From NCBI GenBank assembly GCA_003221825.1, contig QHUE01000177.1, forward strand, positions 1-8,801: DNA of 8,801 nucleotides. Direction: 5' to 3'. This stretch comes from Gemmatimonadota bacterium. GTDB taxonomy: Bacteria > Gemmatimonadota > Gemmatimonadetes > Gemmatimonadales > GWC2-71-9. The translations under genes were made by a program, and so were the position numbers. Under the pieces are notes generated by a model that was not told the DNA's origin, did no database searches, and saw nothing but the letters and a program-made list of their open reading frames with translations. Position 1 is the stretch's first letter, and each line of letters starts with the position of its first letter. Below, in pieces: positions 1-6,900 of the stretch.

Positions 1-735
1 GAGCTCGAAGTGCGGGAGCTCCTCAGCAAGTATCAGTTCCCGGGCGATGACGTCCCGGTGATCCGGGGCGCCGCCTTGAAGGCGATCGAAGGGGACAAGC
101 AGTGGGCGGGGAAGATCGAGGAGCTGCTTTCGGCCCTCGACAAGAGCATTCCGGTGCCGAAGCGGGAGGTCGACAAGCCCTTCCTGATGCCGGTCGAGGA
201 CGTGTTCTCGATCACGGGCCGCGGCACGGTCGCGACCGGAAGAATCGATCGCGGCAAGATCAAGGTCGGTGAGGAAGTGGAGTTGGTGGGTTTCGGAACC
301 GACAAGAAAACGGTCGTGACGGGCGTCGAGATGTTCCGCAAGCTGTTGGACGATGGCCAGGCGGGGGACAACGTCGGTCTTCTCCTCAGAGGCATCGAGA
401 AGGACCAGATCGAGCGCGGGATGGTGTTGGCGAAGCCGGGCACGATCAAGCCGCACACGCAGTTCGAGGCCGAGGTGTACGTCCTGACGAAGGAAGAGGG
501 TGGCCGGCATACGCCGTTCTTCAAGGGGTATCGGCCGCAGTTTTACTTCCGGACGACGGATGTCACCGGCAGCGTCGAGTTGCCGGCCGGGGTCGAGATG
601 GTGATGCCGGGGGACAACACGAAGATGACGATCGAGCTGATCACGCCGATCGCGATGGAAGAGCAGCTGCGCTTTGCCATCCGCGAGGGTGGACGAACTG
701 TAGGAGCGGGTGTCGTTACCAAGATCTTGAAATAG
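1..735 (+). CDS. tuf: Elongation factor Tu, 3' part (5' end outside window)
   Basis: This is the C-terminal 244 residues of EF-Tu, the GTPase that carries aminoacyl-tRNA to the ribosomal A site in the cytoplasm. The reading frame is open from the first base, so the GTG at position 10 is an internal valine and not a start. The first residues, ELEVRELLSKYQFPGDD, match the end of the G domain, at about residue 155 of the roughly 395-residue family. The stretch DKPFLMPVEDVFSITGRGTV opens domain II. GGRHTPFFKGYRPQFYFRTT and the terminal REGGRTVGAGVVTKILK belong to domain III, which contacts tRNA and EF-Ts. The GTP-binding P-loop and switch regions lie upstream of the window. The protein ends at the usual place with TAG and has no odd residues at the positions I can compare. 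It heads the rpmG-secE-nusG genes, a common arrangement. Confidence 0.98.
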   Translation, partial: ELEVRELLSKYQFPGDDVPVIRGAALKAIEGDKQWAGKIEELLSALDKSIPVPKREVDKPFLMPVEDVFSITGRGTVATGRIDRGKIKVGEEVELVGFGTDKKTVVTGVEMFRKLLDDGQAGDNVGLLLRGIEKDQIERGMVLAKPGTIKPHTQFEAEVYVLTKEEGGRHTPFFKGYRPQFYFRTTDVTGSVELPAGVEMVMPGDNTKMTIELITPIAMEEQLRFAIREGGRTVGAGVVTKILK

Positions 736-737
736 TC

Positions 738-784
738 ATCGGTCGTCGGTCGTCAGTTGTCTGTACTGACGACCGATGACAGAT
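738..784 (+). repeat. Long imperfect palindrome with heptamer-like repeats between tuf and rpmG
   Basis: The arms 738-757 and 765-784 pair over 20 positions, with 18 Watson-Crick pairs, one G-U (745/777) and one mismatch (741/781), around a 7-nt loop (758-764). The left arm contains tandem heptamers GGTCGTC (741-747), GGTCGTC (748-754) and the degenerate AGTTGTC (755-761). The right arm carries the reverse complement of the same unit. No T-run follows, so it is a poor fit to an intrinsic terminator. It could be an mRNA stability or processing hairpin downstream of tuf, or a copy of a dispersed intergenic repeat. No second copy is seen in this window. Confidence 0.6.
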
Positions 785-788
785 CACT

Positions 789-793
789 GAGGA
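789..793 (+). promoter_or_regulatory. Ribosome binding site of rpmG
   Basis: GAGGA lies 6 nt upstream of the ATG at 800. It fixes the first of the two in-frame methionines (residue 1, not residue 8) as the start of this very short gene. Confidence 0.7.
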
Positions 794-799
794 CTATAG

Positions 800-952
800 A
801 TGCCGCGCGAAAACATCATAATGGAGTGCACCGTCTGCAAAAGCCGGAATTACTTCACCACGAAGAACCGGCGCAAGCATCCCGAACGGGCGGAGTGGAA
901 GAAGTTCTGCCCGCGGTGCAATAAGCAGCAGGCGCACAAGGAATCGAAGTAA
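800..952 (+). CDS. rpmG: 50S ribosomal protein L33, zinc-ribbon form
   Basis: This gene encodes 50 residues, the usual length for L33, a small large-subunit protein near the E site. The sequence starts MPRENIIMECTVCKSRNYFT and has two CxxC pairs, C10/C13 and C37/C40, which would bind one zinc ion (the cysteine-containing form of L33). The middle is basic, with TTKNRRKHPERAEWKKFCPRC typical of the family. The start is supported by GAGGA at 789-793. The stop codon TAA shares its last base with the ATG of secE (TAATG), so translation of the two is probably coupled. The position between tuf and secE is the standard location in many bacteria. Cysteine-free L33 copies elsewhere in a genome are sometimes induced by zinc starvation, but nothing here shows zinc regulation. 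Confidence 0.96.
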   Translation: MPRENIIMECTVCKSRNYFTTKNRRKHPERAEWKKFCPRCNKQQAHKESK

Positions 953-1203
953 TGGCAACGGAGGTCATGACGGGCGGCGGGGGAAGCCCCGACGTTCGTC
1001 CGCGTGGCCGCATCGCTCGTTTCATTCAGTTCCTGCGCGAGGTGCGCAACGAGCTGCGCAAAGTCACGTGGCCGACCTTCGATGAGCTGAAAAAGGCAAC
1101 AACCGTGATCGTCATTTTCGTCACGGTGCTGGGCATCGCGATCGGGTTGATGGACTCGTTCTTCCAGTTCGTGTTCGTGAAACTGGTGGCGAGACTGTTC
1201 TAA
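952..1203 (+). CDS. secE: Preprotein translocase subunit SecE
   Basis: SecE is the small essential subunit that clamps SecY in the SecYEG protein-export channel of the inner membrane. The 83-residue protein is the short, single-span form. A disordered Gly/Arg-rich N-terminus (1-20) leads to an amphipathic helix (about 22-36) and the family motif VRNELRKVTWPTFDELKKAT (31-50). One hydrophobic transmembrane helix follows at about 50-78. The start overlaps the rpmG stop by one base and has AAGGAA at 938-943, 8 nt upstream. A second methionine at residue 6 is possible but less well placed. The stop overlaps the nusG start in the same TAATG way. secE next to nusG is one of the most conserved gene pairs in bacteria. 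Confidence 0.96.
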   Translation: MATEVMTGGGGSPDVRPRGRIARFIQFLREVRNELRKVTWPTFDELKKATTVIVIFVTVLGIAIGLMDSFFQFVFVKLVARLF

Positions 1204-1748
1204 TGCCTGACCTGCGCTGGTACGCGATTCAGACGACCGCGGGGCATGAGAACAAGGTGCGCAATTTGATCGCGCGCCGGATCAGCGAGGATACCCGGCC
1301 CGAGGCGGAGAAGCCGATCCGCCAGGCCTTGGTCCCCACGCAGGAAGTCGTGGAGATCAAGAACGGCAAGAAGGTGAACGTCGAGCGGAAGATCTACCCG
1401 GGCTACGTGCTCGTGGAGATGGACCTGAATCAGGAGACCATCCACACGATCAACGGCATTCAGGGCGTGATCAAGTTCGTGGGAACCGGACGCCTGCCGA
1501 TGCCGTTGCGTCCGGACGAGGTCAACCGGCTGCTCGGCGTCGAAGAGGCGATCAAGGAAGAAGAGCCGACGGAAGCGATTCCGTTCCTCGTCGGCCAGGT
1601 CGTGGAGATCACGGAAGGGCCGTTCTCGGATTTCAGCGGGACGGTGCAGGAGGTGCTGCCGGACAAGGGCAAGGTCCGCGTCTCGGTAGCGCTGTTCGGT
1701 CGGCCGACGTCGGTCGAGCTCGATTATTTGCAGCTGAAGGCTCACTAG
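1203..1748 (+). CDS. nusG: Transcription termination/antitermination factor NusG
   Basis: NusG binds the RNA polymerase clamp through its N-terminal domain and contacts Rho or ribosomal protein S10 through its C-terminal domain, tuning elongation, termination and coupling to translation. The 181 residues match the usual length. The NGN domain spans about 4-115, with RWYAIQTTAGHENKVRNLI near the start and ERKIYPGYVLVEMDL at 61-75. A charged linker at about 113-127 is followed by the KOW domain (128-180), with VGQVVEITEGPFSDFSGTV and the closing VELDYLQL. The ATG overlaps the secE stop by one base; the upstream GGTGGCGAG (1185-1193) is a weak Shine-Dalgarno, so the gene probably relies on coupling to secE. 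No insertion between NGN and KOW is seen. Confidence 0.98.
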   Translation: MPDLRWYAIQTTAGHENKVRNLIARRISEDTRPEAEKPIRQALVPTQEVVEIKNGKKVNVERKIYPGYVLVEMDLNQETIHTINGIQGVIKFVGTGRLPMPLRPDEVNRLLGVEEAIKEEEPTEAIPFLVGQVVEITEGPFSDFSGTVQEVLPDKGKVRVSVALFGRPTSVELDYLQLKAH

Positions 1749-1810
1749 CCTTCCCCACACCACTGGGCACGTGGGAGTCCGTCGCTGACGGACGCTAATA
1801 AAGGAATACG
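1749..1810 (+). promoter_or_regulatory. nusG-rplK spacer with hairpin; candidate L1-responsive leader of rplK-rplA
   Basis: This 62-nt gap holds a perfect 7-bp hairpin, GTCCGTC (1777-1783) and GACGGAC (1787-1793), with a GCT loop. It is preceded by GTGGGAG (1771-1777) and followed by GCTAATAAAGGA, which contains the rplK Shine-Dalgarno (AAGGA, 1801-1805, 5 nt before the ATG). GTGGG (1771-1775) could instead pair with CCCAC (1754-1758), giving an alternative fold. In E. coli, and by inference widely, ribosomal protein L1 represses its own operon by binding a leader hairpin that mimics its 23S rRNA site. The position and GGGAG-flanked stem fit that idea, but I have not aligned it to a known L1 leader. 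No convincing promoter is visible. Confidence 0.35.
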
Positions 1811-2236
1811 ATGGCCAAGCCAATCACCGCAGTCGTGAAGTTGCAGGTGCCGGCCGGGCAGGCGACGCCTGCTCCCCCGGTGGGCACGGCGCTCGGCCCC
1901 CACGGCGTCAACATCATGGAGTTCGTGAAGCAGTTCAACGCGAAAACCGGAAGCGCCGCCGGCATGGTGACGCCCGTCGTCGTGACGATCTACAAGGACC
2001 GCACCTTCACGTTTGTGACCAAGACGCCGCCTGCAGCGGTCTTGCTCAAGAAGGAAGCGGGCATCGAAAAGGGCTCGGCGACCTCCAACCGGGAGAAGGT
2101 CGGCAAGGTCACGCGTGCCCAGCTCAAGAAGATCGCCGAGCTGAAGATGCAGGACCTGAACGCGACCGATCTCGAAGGCGCGATCAACATGATCGCGGGT
2201 ACGGCGCGTTCCATGGGTCTGGTGGTGGAGGGCTGA
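1811..2236 (+). CDS. rplK: 50S ribosomal protein L11
   Basis: L11 sits at the base of the ribosomal stalk, binds the GTPase-associated region of 23S rRNA and is needed for factor function and, where RelA is present, the stringent response. The 141 residues are the family length. The N-terminal domain (1-70) has the proline-rich PAGQATPAPPVGTALG (14-29) and GVNIMEFVKQFNAKT. The C-terminal RNA-binding domain (71-141) has FVTKTPPAAVLLKKEAGI and ends TARSMGLVVEG. AAGGA sits 5 nt before the ATG. One residue is unusual: the PPVGPALG loop that contacts thiostrepton reads PPVGTALG, with Thr at position 26, and Pro is at position 30 where Gln is common. Its stop overlaps the rplA start by one base (TGATG). 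Confidence 0.98.
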   Translation: MAKPITAVVKLQVPAGQATPAPPVGTALGPHGVNIMEFVKQFNAKTGSAAGMVTPVVVTIYKDRTFTFVTKTPPAAVLLKKEAGIEKGSATSNREKVGKVTRAQLKKIAELKMQDLNATDLEGAINMIAGTARSMGLVVEG

Positions 2237-2928
2237 TGCGCACGCACGGCAAGAAATACCGGGCTGCCGTCGGCACCATCGAGCCGCGCAAGCTGTACGC
2301 GCCCGCCGTCGCTGTCGAGCAGGTGAAGCAGACGGCCTATGCGAAATTCGACGAGTCGGTGGATGTCGCCGTGCGCCTGGGCGTCGATCCCAAACACGCC
2401 GACCAGATCGTGCGTGGCACCGTTTCCATGCCCCACGGCACGGGGAAAACGGTTCGCGTGCTGGTGATCGCGCAGGGCGAGAAGATCAAGGAGGCCGAAG
2501 CGGCCGGCGCCGACTTTGTGGGCGTCGAGTACGTGCAGAAGATCAAGGAAGGCTGGATGGACACCGACGTCATCGTGGCCACGCCCGACGTGATGGGGCA
2601 GCTGGGCGCGCTCGGAAAGATCCTCGGGCCGCGCGGGCTGATGCCGAACCCGAAGGCGGGCACCGTCACGATGGACGTGACCAAAGCGGTGAAGGAGCTG
2701 AAGGCGGGCAAGATCGAGTTCCGCGTGGACAAGAGCGGCATCGTCCATGCGCCGATCGGCAAGAAATCGTTCGCCGCGCAGCAGCTCGCCGACAATCTGC
2801 AGGCCTTCATGGATGCGATCGTCAAAGCGAAGCCGTCGGCCGCGAAGGGCCACTACATCCGTTCGGTGACGGTCTCGAGCACGATGGGGCCGGGTGTGCG
2901 GGTCGATCCGGCGGGGTACCACGTATGA
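2236..2928 (+). CDS. rplA: 50S ribosomal protein L1
   Basis: L1 forms the mobile L1 stalk that helps move deacylated tRNA out of the E site, and in many bacteria it also represses its own mRNA. The 230 residues match the family. KFDESVDVAVRLGVDPKHAD (37-56) and VRGTVSMPHGTGK (59-71) form part of domain I. The signature LGPRGLMPNPKAGTV (130-144) lies in domain II. TVSSTMGPGVRVDP (212-225) closes the RNA-binding domain. The start overlaps the rplK stop (TGATG), with GGTGGAGGG at 2224-2232 as ribosome binding site. The stop overlaps the rplJ start by 4 nt (ATGA), so rplK, rplA and rplJ form one translational unit with no internal leader. Confidence 0.98.
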   Translation: MRTHGKKYRAAVGTIEPRKLYAPAVAVEQVKQTAYAKFDESVDVAVRLGVDPKHADQIVRGTVSMPHGTGKTVRVLVIAQGEKIKEAEAAGADFVGVEYVQKIKEGWMDTDVIVATPDVMGQLGALGKILGPRGLMPNPKAGTVTMDVTKAVKELKAGKIEFRVDKSGIVHAPIGKKSFAAQQLADNLQAFMDAIVKAKPSAAKGHYIRSVTVSSTMGPGVRVDPAGYHV

Positions 2929-3461
2929 ACCGCACCAAAGCGCAGAAACAGGAGATGGTCACGGCGCTGGCGGCGCAAGTCGCCAAGTCGCCGACGATCT
3001 ACGTCACGGATTTCACGGGTCTCGACGTGGCCCACATCACCGATCTCCGCCGCCGCCTGCGCGCGGTGGGCGTCGAGTACGTCGTGGTGAAGAACACGCT
3101 GGCGCGGCGCGCCCTGAGCGAACAGCAGTTGAAGGACGGCGGTCTCGAGGCGTTCCTCGCCGGTCCGACGGCGCTGGTGCTGGCGGGCGCGGATCCGGTC
3201 GGCGCGGCGAAGGTGCTGACCGACTTCGCCAAGGAATTCGAGAAGCCGAGCGTCAGGGTCGGACTGGTCGAAGGCAAGCCGGTCACGCAGGCGCAGGTGA
3301 AGCACCTGGCGGCGCTTCCCTCGAAGACGCAGCTGCTCGCGCAGCTGGGTGGAGCGCTGCAGGCGCCCATGGCGGGATTCCTGGGAGTACTGAACGGACT
3401 TCTGTATTCGATGGTGGGTGCCCTAGAGGCGCTAAAAACTAAACGGGCGGGAGAACAGTAA
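2925..3461 (+). CDS. rplJ: 50S ribosomal protein L10
   Basis: L10 anchors the L12 dimers to the ribosome and together with L11 forms the stalk base. The 178 residues are slightly longer than the E. coli protein. The N-terminal rRNA-binding domain (about 1-130) contains VTDFTGLDVAHITDLRRRLR (27-46) and YVVVKNTLARRAL (52-64). The C-terminal helix (about 148-178), which holds the L12-dimer binding sites, is rich in Leu, Ala and Met. The ATG lies inside the rplA stop (ATGA overlap), with a G-rich GCGGGG at 2911-2916. In E. coli a leader of more than 100 nt with the L10-L12 repressor site precedes rplJ; none fits here outside rplA coding sequence. The stop overlaps the rplL start by one base. Confidence 0.97.
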   Translation: MNRTKAQKQEMVTALAAQVAKSPTIYVTDFTGLDVAHITDLRRRLRAVGVEYVVVKNTLARRALSEQQLKDGGLEAFLAGPTALVLAGADPVGAAKVLTDFAKEFEKPSVRVGLVEGKPVTQAQVKHLAALPSKTQLLAQLGGALQAPMAGFLGVLNGLLYSMVGALEALKTKRAGEQ

Positions 3462-3856
3462 TGGCGACGCAAACGATGAGTAAGGACGACATCCTCGAGG
3501 CCATCGGCAACATGTCGGTGTTCGAGCTGGCGGAGCTGATCGAGGCCTTCAAGGGCCGCTTCGGTGTGACGATCGCGGCTCCGGCAGCGGCCCCGGCAGG
3601 CGCCGCGCCGGGAGCGGCGGCAGCCGCGCCGGCGGCCGAGGAGAAGACAGAGTTCACGGTCGTGCTGAAGGCGGGCGGCGAGAAGAAGATTCAGGTGATC
3701 AAAGAGATTCGCGCGATCACCAGCCTCGGTCTGAAAGAGGCGAAGGATCTCGTCGAAGGCGCGCCCGGAACGGTGAAAGAGGGTGTGAACAAGCAGGAAG
3801 CCGAAGAAATCAAAAAGAAGCTCGAAGCGCAGGGCGCCGTCGTCGAACTGAAGTAG
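3461..3856 (+). CDS. rplL: 50S ribosomal protein L7/L12
   Basis: L12 is the multi-copy stalk protein whose C-terminal domains recruit EF-Tu, EF-G, IF2 and RF3. The 131 residues divide into an N-terminal dimerisation domain (about 6-38, with SKDDILEAIGNMSVFELAEL), an Ala/Pro/Gly hinge (39-59), and a C-terminal domain (about 63-131) with the factor-binding stretch TSLGLKEAKDLVEGAPGTVK. It is a little longer than the usual 120-125 residues because of the hinge and a 5-residue N-terminal extension before Met6. The ATG at 3461 is chosen because it overlaps the rplJ stop (TAATG) and has GGAGA at 3450-3454; the ATG at 3476 has no ribosome binding site. It is the last gene before the rplL-rpoB hairpin. 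The high copy number needed for L12 must come from efficient translation, since no separate promoter is seen. Confidence 0.97.
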   Translation: MATQTMSKDDILEAIGNMSVFELAELIEAFKGRFGVTIAAPAAAPAGAAPGAAAAAPAAEEKTEFTVVLKAGGEKKIQVIKEIRAITSLGLKEAKDLVEGAPGTVKEGVNKQEAEEIKKKLEAQGAVVELK

Positions 3857-3890
3857 GCGCGGAGTTACTACAACCTGCTCGCTTTTCCGA

Positions 3891-3944
3891 GCCCTAGGAT
3901 CCTCCCCCGCACCGCAGCCGGGTACGGGGGCGGTAGGGCCTTTT
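3891..3944 (+). terminator. Strong GC-rich hairpin with TTTT, candidate attenuator between rplL and rpoB
   Basis: The arms 3891-3896 (GCCCTA) and 3934-3939 (TAGGGC) pair perfectly. After a 4-nt bulge (3897-3900), CC at 3901-3902 pairs with GG at 3932-3933, then CCCCCG (3904-3909) pairs with CGGGGG (3925-3930). ACC (3911-3913) and GGT (3921-3923) extend the helix to a 7-nt loop. TTTT follows at 3941-3944, only one base past the stem. The short T-run suggests partial termination, as at the E. coli rplL-rpoB attenuator, which lowers polymerase relative to ribosomal protein output. A smaller competing hairpin, GCTCG (3877-3881) with CGAGC (3888-3892), overlaps the outer arm. The structure could also serve as an RNase III-type processing site. 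The rest of the gap (3857-3890 and 3945-3953) shows no gene or clear promoter. Confidence 0.65.
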
Positions 3945-3953
3945 GCGTTACTT

Positions 3954-3958
3954 GAGGG
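3954..3958 (+). promoter_or_regulatory. Ribosome binding site that sets the rpoB start
   Basis: GAGGG lies 5 nt before the ATG at 3964. It argues against an upstream in-frame TTG at 3943, which lies inside the T-run of the terminator hairpin and has no Shine-Dalgarno. Confidence 0.75.
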
Positions 3959-3963
3959 TTCGA

Positions 3964-6900
3964 ATGACCACTAAGACGTCACCGCTGCTTTCGTTCGCCA
4001 AACTGGAGACGGGCATGCCGATGCCCCATCTCCTCGACATTCAGACGCGCGCGTTTCAGTCGCTCCTGCAGCCGGACGGCAAGGACGGCGCGCGCGCCGA
4101 CGTCGGATTGGAACGGGTCTTCAAGGACCTGTTCCCGATCCAGGACGTGAACGGCAACTACTCGCTCGAGTTCGTGAAGTACGCGCTCGGGGAGCCGAAG
4201 TACACGGTCGAAGAGTGCATCGAGCGCGACATGACGTACTCGGTGCCGCTCAAGGCCACGCTGCAGCTGGTCGTCATGGAAGAGGTCGGCGAGGTCACGA
4301 AGACCAAGCGCCCCAAGAACATCATCGAGAAGGAAGTCTATCTCGGGGAGCTCCCGATCCTCACGCCGCTCGGCACGTTCGTCATCAACGGCGCGGAGCG
4401 CGTCATCGTGTCGCAGCTGCACCGCTCGCCCGGCGTCGTGTTCGAGGAGAGCATCCACCCCAACGGGCAGCGCCTCTTCTCGGCCCGCATCATCCCGTTC
4501 CGGGGCTCGTGGGTCGAGTTCACGGTCGACATTCACGATGTGATCTACGTCCACATCGACAAGAAGAAAAAGTTTCCGGCGACCGCGCTGCTGCGCGCCT
4601 TCGGGTACGGCACCAACGCCGACATCCTGAAGCTGTTCTATGCCGTGAAAGAAATCGACATCACGGGCAAGCTCGAGGGCCGCGCGCAGAAGCGTGAGGT
4701 GCTCGGGACGCTGCTGGCCGCCGATGTGCCTGATCCCGAGAACAAGAAGGGCGAGCCGCTGGCCCGCGTGGGCGACGAGCTGGTGCTGGAGCGCTTCAAT
4801 GCGTTCCGCCGCGCTGGCATCACGTCGGTGAAAGTGTTCGCGGGCTACACGTCGCTCGACCTGCGCGAGGACGCGCAGCCGACGACCACGCAGCAGACGC
4901 CGAGCAAGTACGTGCTGGCGTTCGACGTGGCCGACGCCGACGGGGAAGTCGTCGGCGAAGCCGGGCGCGACCTGTCCGACACGCTCCGGAAGAAGCTGCT
5001 CAAGGCCGGTGTGACGAAGGTGGACGTGCTGCTGCCGCCGGGCCGGAGCGAGTCGCCGCTGATCAAGAACACGCTGGCCAAGGATCCGACGCACGCCGAG
5101 GCGGAGGCGCTGGCGCAGATCTACACGCTGCTGCGTCCCGGCGAGGCGCCGAATATCGAGACGGCGCGCGAGGCGCTGAAGCGGCTGTTCTTCCACCCCA
5201 AGCGCTATGACCTGGGGCGCGTGGGCCGCTACAAGATCAACCAGCGGCTCAAGGTGAATGAGGCGAAGGACAATACCGTCCTGACCGAGAACGACTTCAT
5301 CGCGATCATCCGCTATCTGATTGAGCTGTCCGAAGGCCGTGGCTACACCGACGACATCGACCATCTCGGCAACCGCCGGGTGCGCTCGGTCGGCGAGCTG
5401 ATCGCCAACCAGTTCTCGGTGGGCCTGTCGCGTATGGCGCGGCTGATCAAGGAGCGGATGAGCATCAACAACGATCCCGAGCGGATCACGCTCGACGATC
5501 TCGTGAACGCGCGCACCGTAAGCGCCGTGATCCAGGCGTTCTTCGGCAGCTCGCAATTGTCCCAGTTCATGGATCAGACGAATCCGCTCGCCGAGCTGAC
5601 GCACAAACGCCGCCTGTCGGCGCTCGGTCCGGGCGGGCTCACGCGCGAGCGCGCGGGCTTCGAGGTGCGCGACGTGCACTACAGCCAGTACGGCCGCATG
5701 TGCCCGATCGAGACGCCGGAAGGTCCGAACATCGGGCTGATCACGAGCCTGTCCTGCTACGCCCGCGTGAACGATCTCGGCTTCATCGAGACGCCGTACC
5801 GCGTGGTGAAGGATGGCAAGGTGACCGACGAGACGCGCTGGCTGTCGGCCTCCGAGGAAGAGGACTACGCGGTGGCGCAGGCCAACGCGCACCTCACGCC
5901 GGACGGCCGGTTCGCCGACGAGCTGGTGCTGTGCCGCAAGCGCGACGACTACCCGCTGCTGCCGCCCAACAAGATCGACTTCATGGACGTGGCGCCGGAG
6001 CAGCTCGTCTCCATCGCCGCGGCGCTGATTCCGTTCCTCGAGCATGACGACGCGAACCGCGCGCTCATGGGCTCGAACATGCAGCGGCAGTCGGTGCCGC
6101 TCCTCTTCCCGCAGGCGCCGCTGGTGGGCACGGGGCTCGAAGAGAAGGTGGCGCGCGACTCGGGCGCCGTCGTGATCGCCCGCCGCGGCGGCGTGGTCAC
6201 GCGCGTCACGGCCGATGAGATCATCATCGACTCGGGCGACGAGGACGCGCCCCGGAACGGCGACCATCCGCTGGCGCGGCTCAAGCAGCACGACCGCTTC
6301 CGCCTGAAGAAGTTCTGGCGGACCAACCAGGACACCGCCATCAACCAGCGGCCGCTCGTGCACATGGGCCAGAAGGTGAAGGCAGGCCAGATCGTCGCGG
6401 ACGGTGCGGGCACGGAGCGCGGCGATCTCGCGCTCGGCGCCAACGTCACCGTGGCGTTCATGCCGTGGTACGGCCACAACTTCGAAGACGCGATCGTGCT
6501 CTCCGAGCGCCTCGTGAAGGACGACGTCTACTCGTCGATCCACATCCAGGAGCTCGAGCTGCACGTGCGTGACACCAAGCGCGGCCGTGAGGAGATCACG
6601 CGCGAGATCCCGAACGTCGCCGAGGAGTCGCTGGTGGATCTCGACGAGCGGGGCATCGTGCGGATCGGCGCCCACGTGAAGGCGGGCGACATCCTCGTCG
6701 GCAAGATCACGCCGAAGGGGGAGACCGAGCTGTCCCCCGAGGAGAAGCTCCTCACCGCGATCTTCGGCGAAAAGGCGAAGGACGTGAAGGACTCGTCGCT
6801 GAAGGTGCCGCCGGGGATGGAAGGCGTCGTCATCGACGTGAAGATCTTCTCGCGCATCGAAGACCAGGTCGTCGAGAAGGACCGCGGCGAGCGCATCGGC

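Noticed and set aside
757..800. Possible promoter (TTGTCT and CTATAG) before rpmG
   Set aside because: The spacing between the two boxes is about 31 nt and the first box lies in the hairpin loop, so it does not form a sigma-70-type promoter.
1771..1801. Possible -10 box (TAATAA) before rplK
   Set aside because: The only upstream partner, GTGGGA, is a poor -35 box at 19 nt, and the bases are better explained by the leader hairpin and ribosome binding site.
1990..2922. A 310-codon minus-strand open frame opposite rplK and rplA
   Set aside because: It is an antisense shadow of two conserved ribosomal protein genes, with Arg/His-rich composition and no ribosome binding site that I could trust.
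2894..3442. A 182-codon plus-strand frame overlapping rplJ in another phase
   Set aside because: It has Gly/Arg-rich composition typical of a GC-rich off-frame, and rplJ in the true frame matches L10 along its whole length.
3943..3963. Upstream TTG start giving RpoB seven extra residues
   Set aside because: The TTG lies in the T-run of the terminator-like hairpin and has no Shine-Dalgarno; ATG 3964 has GAGGG at a good distance.
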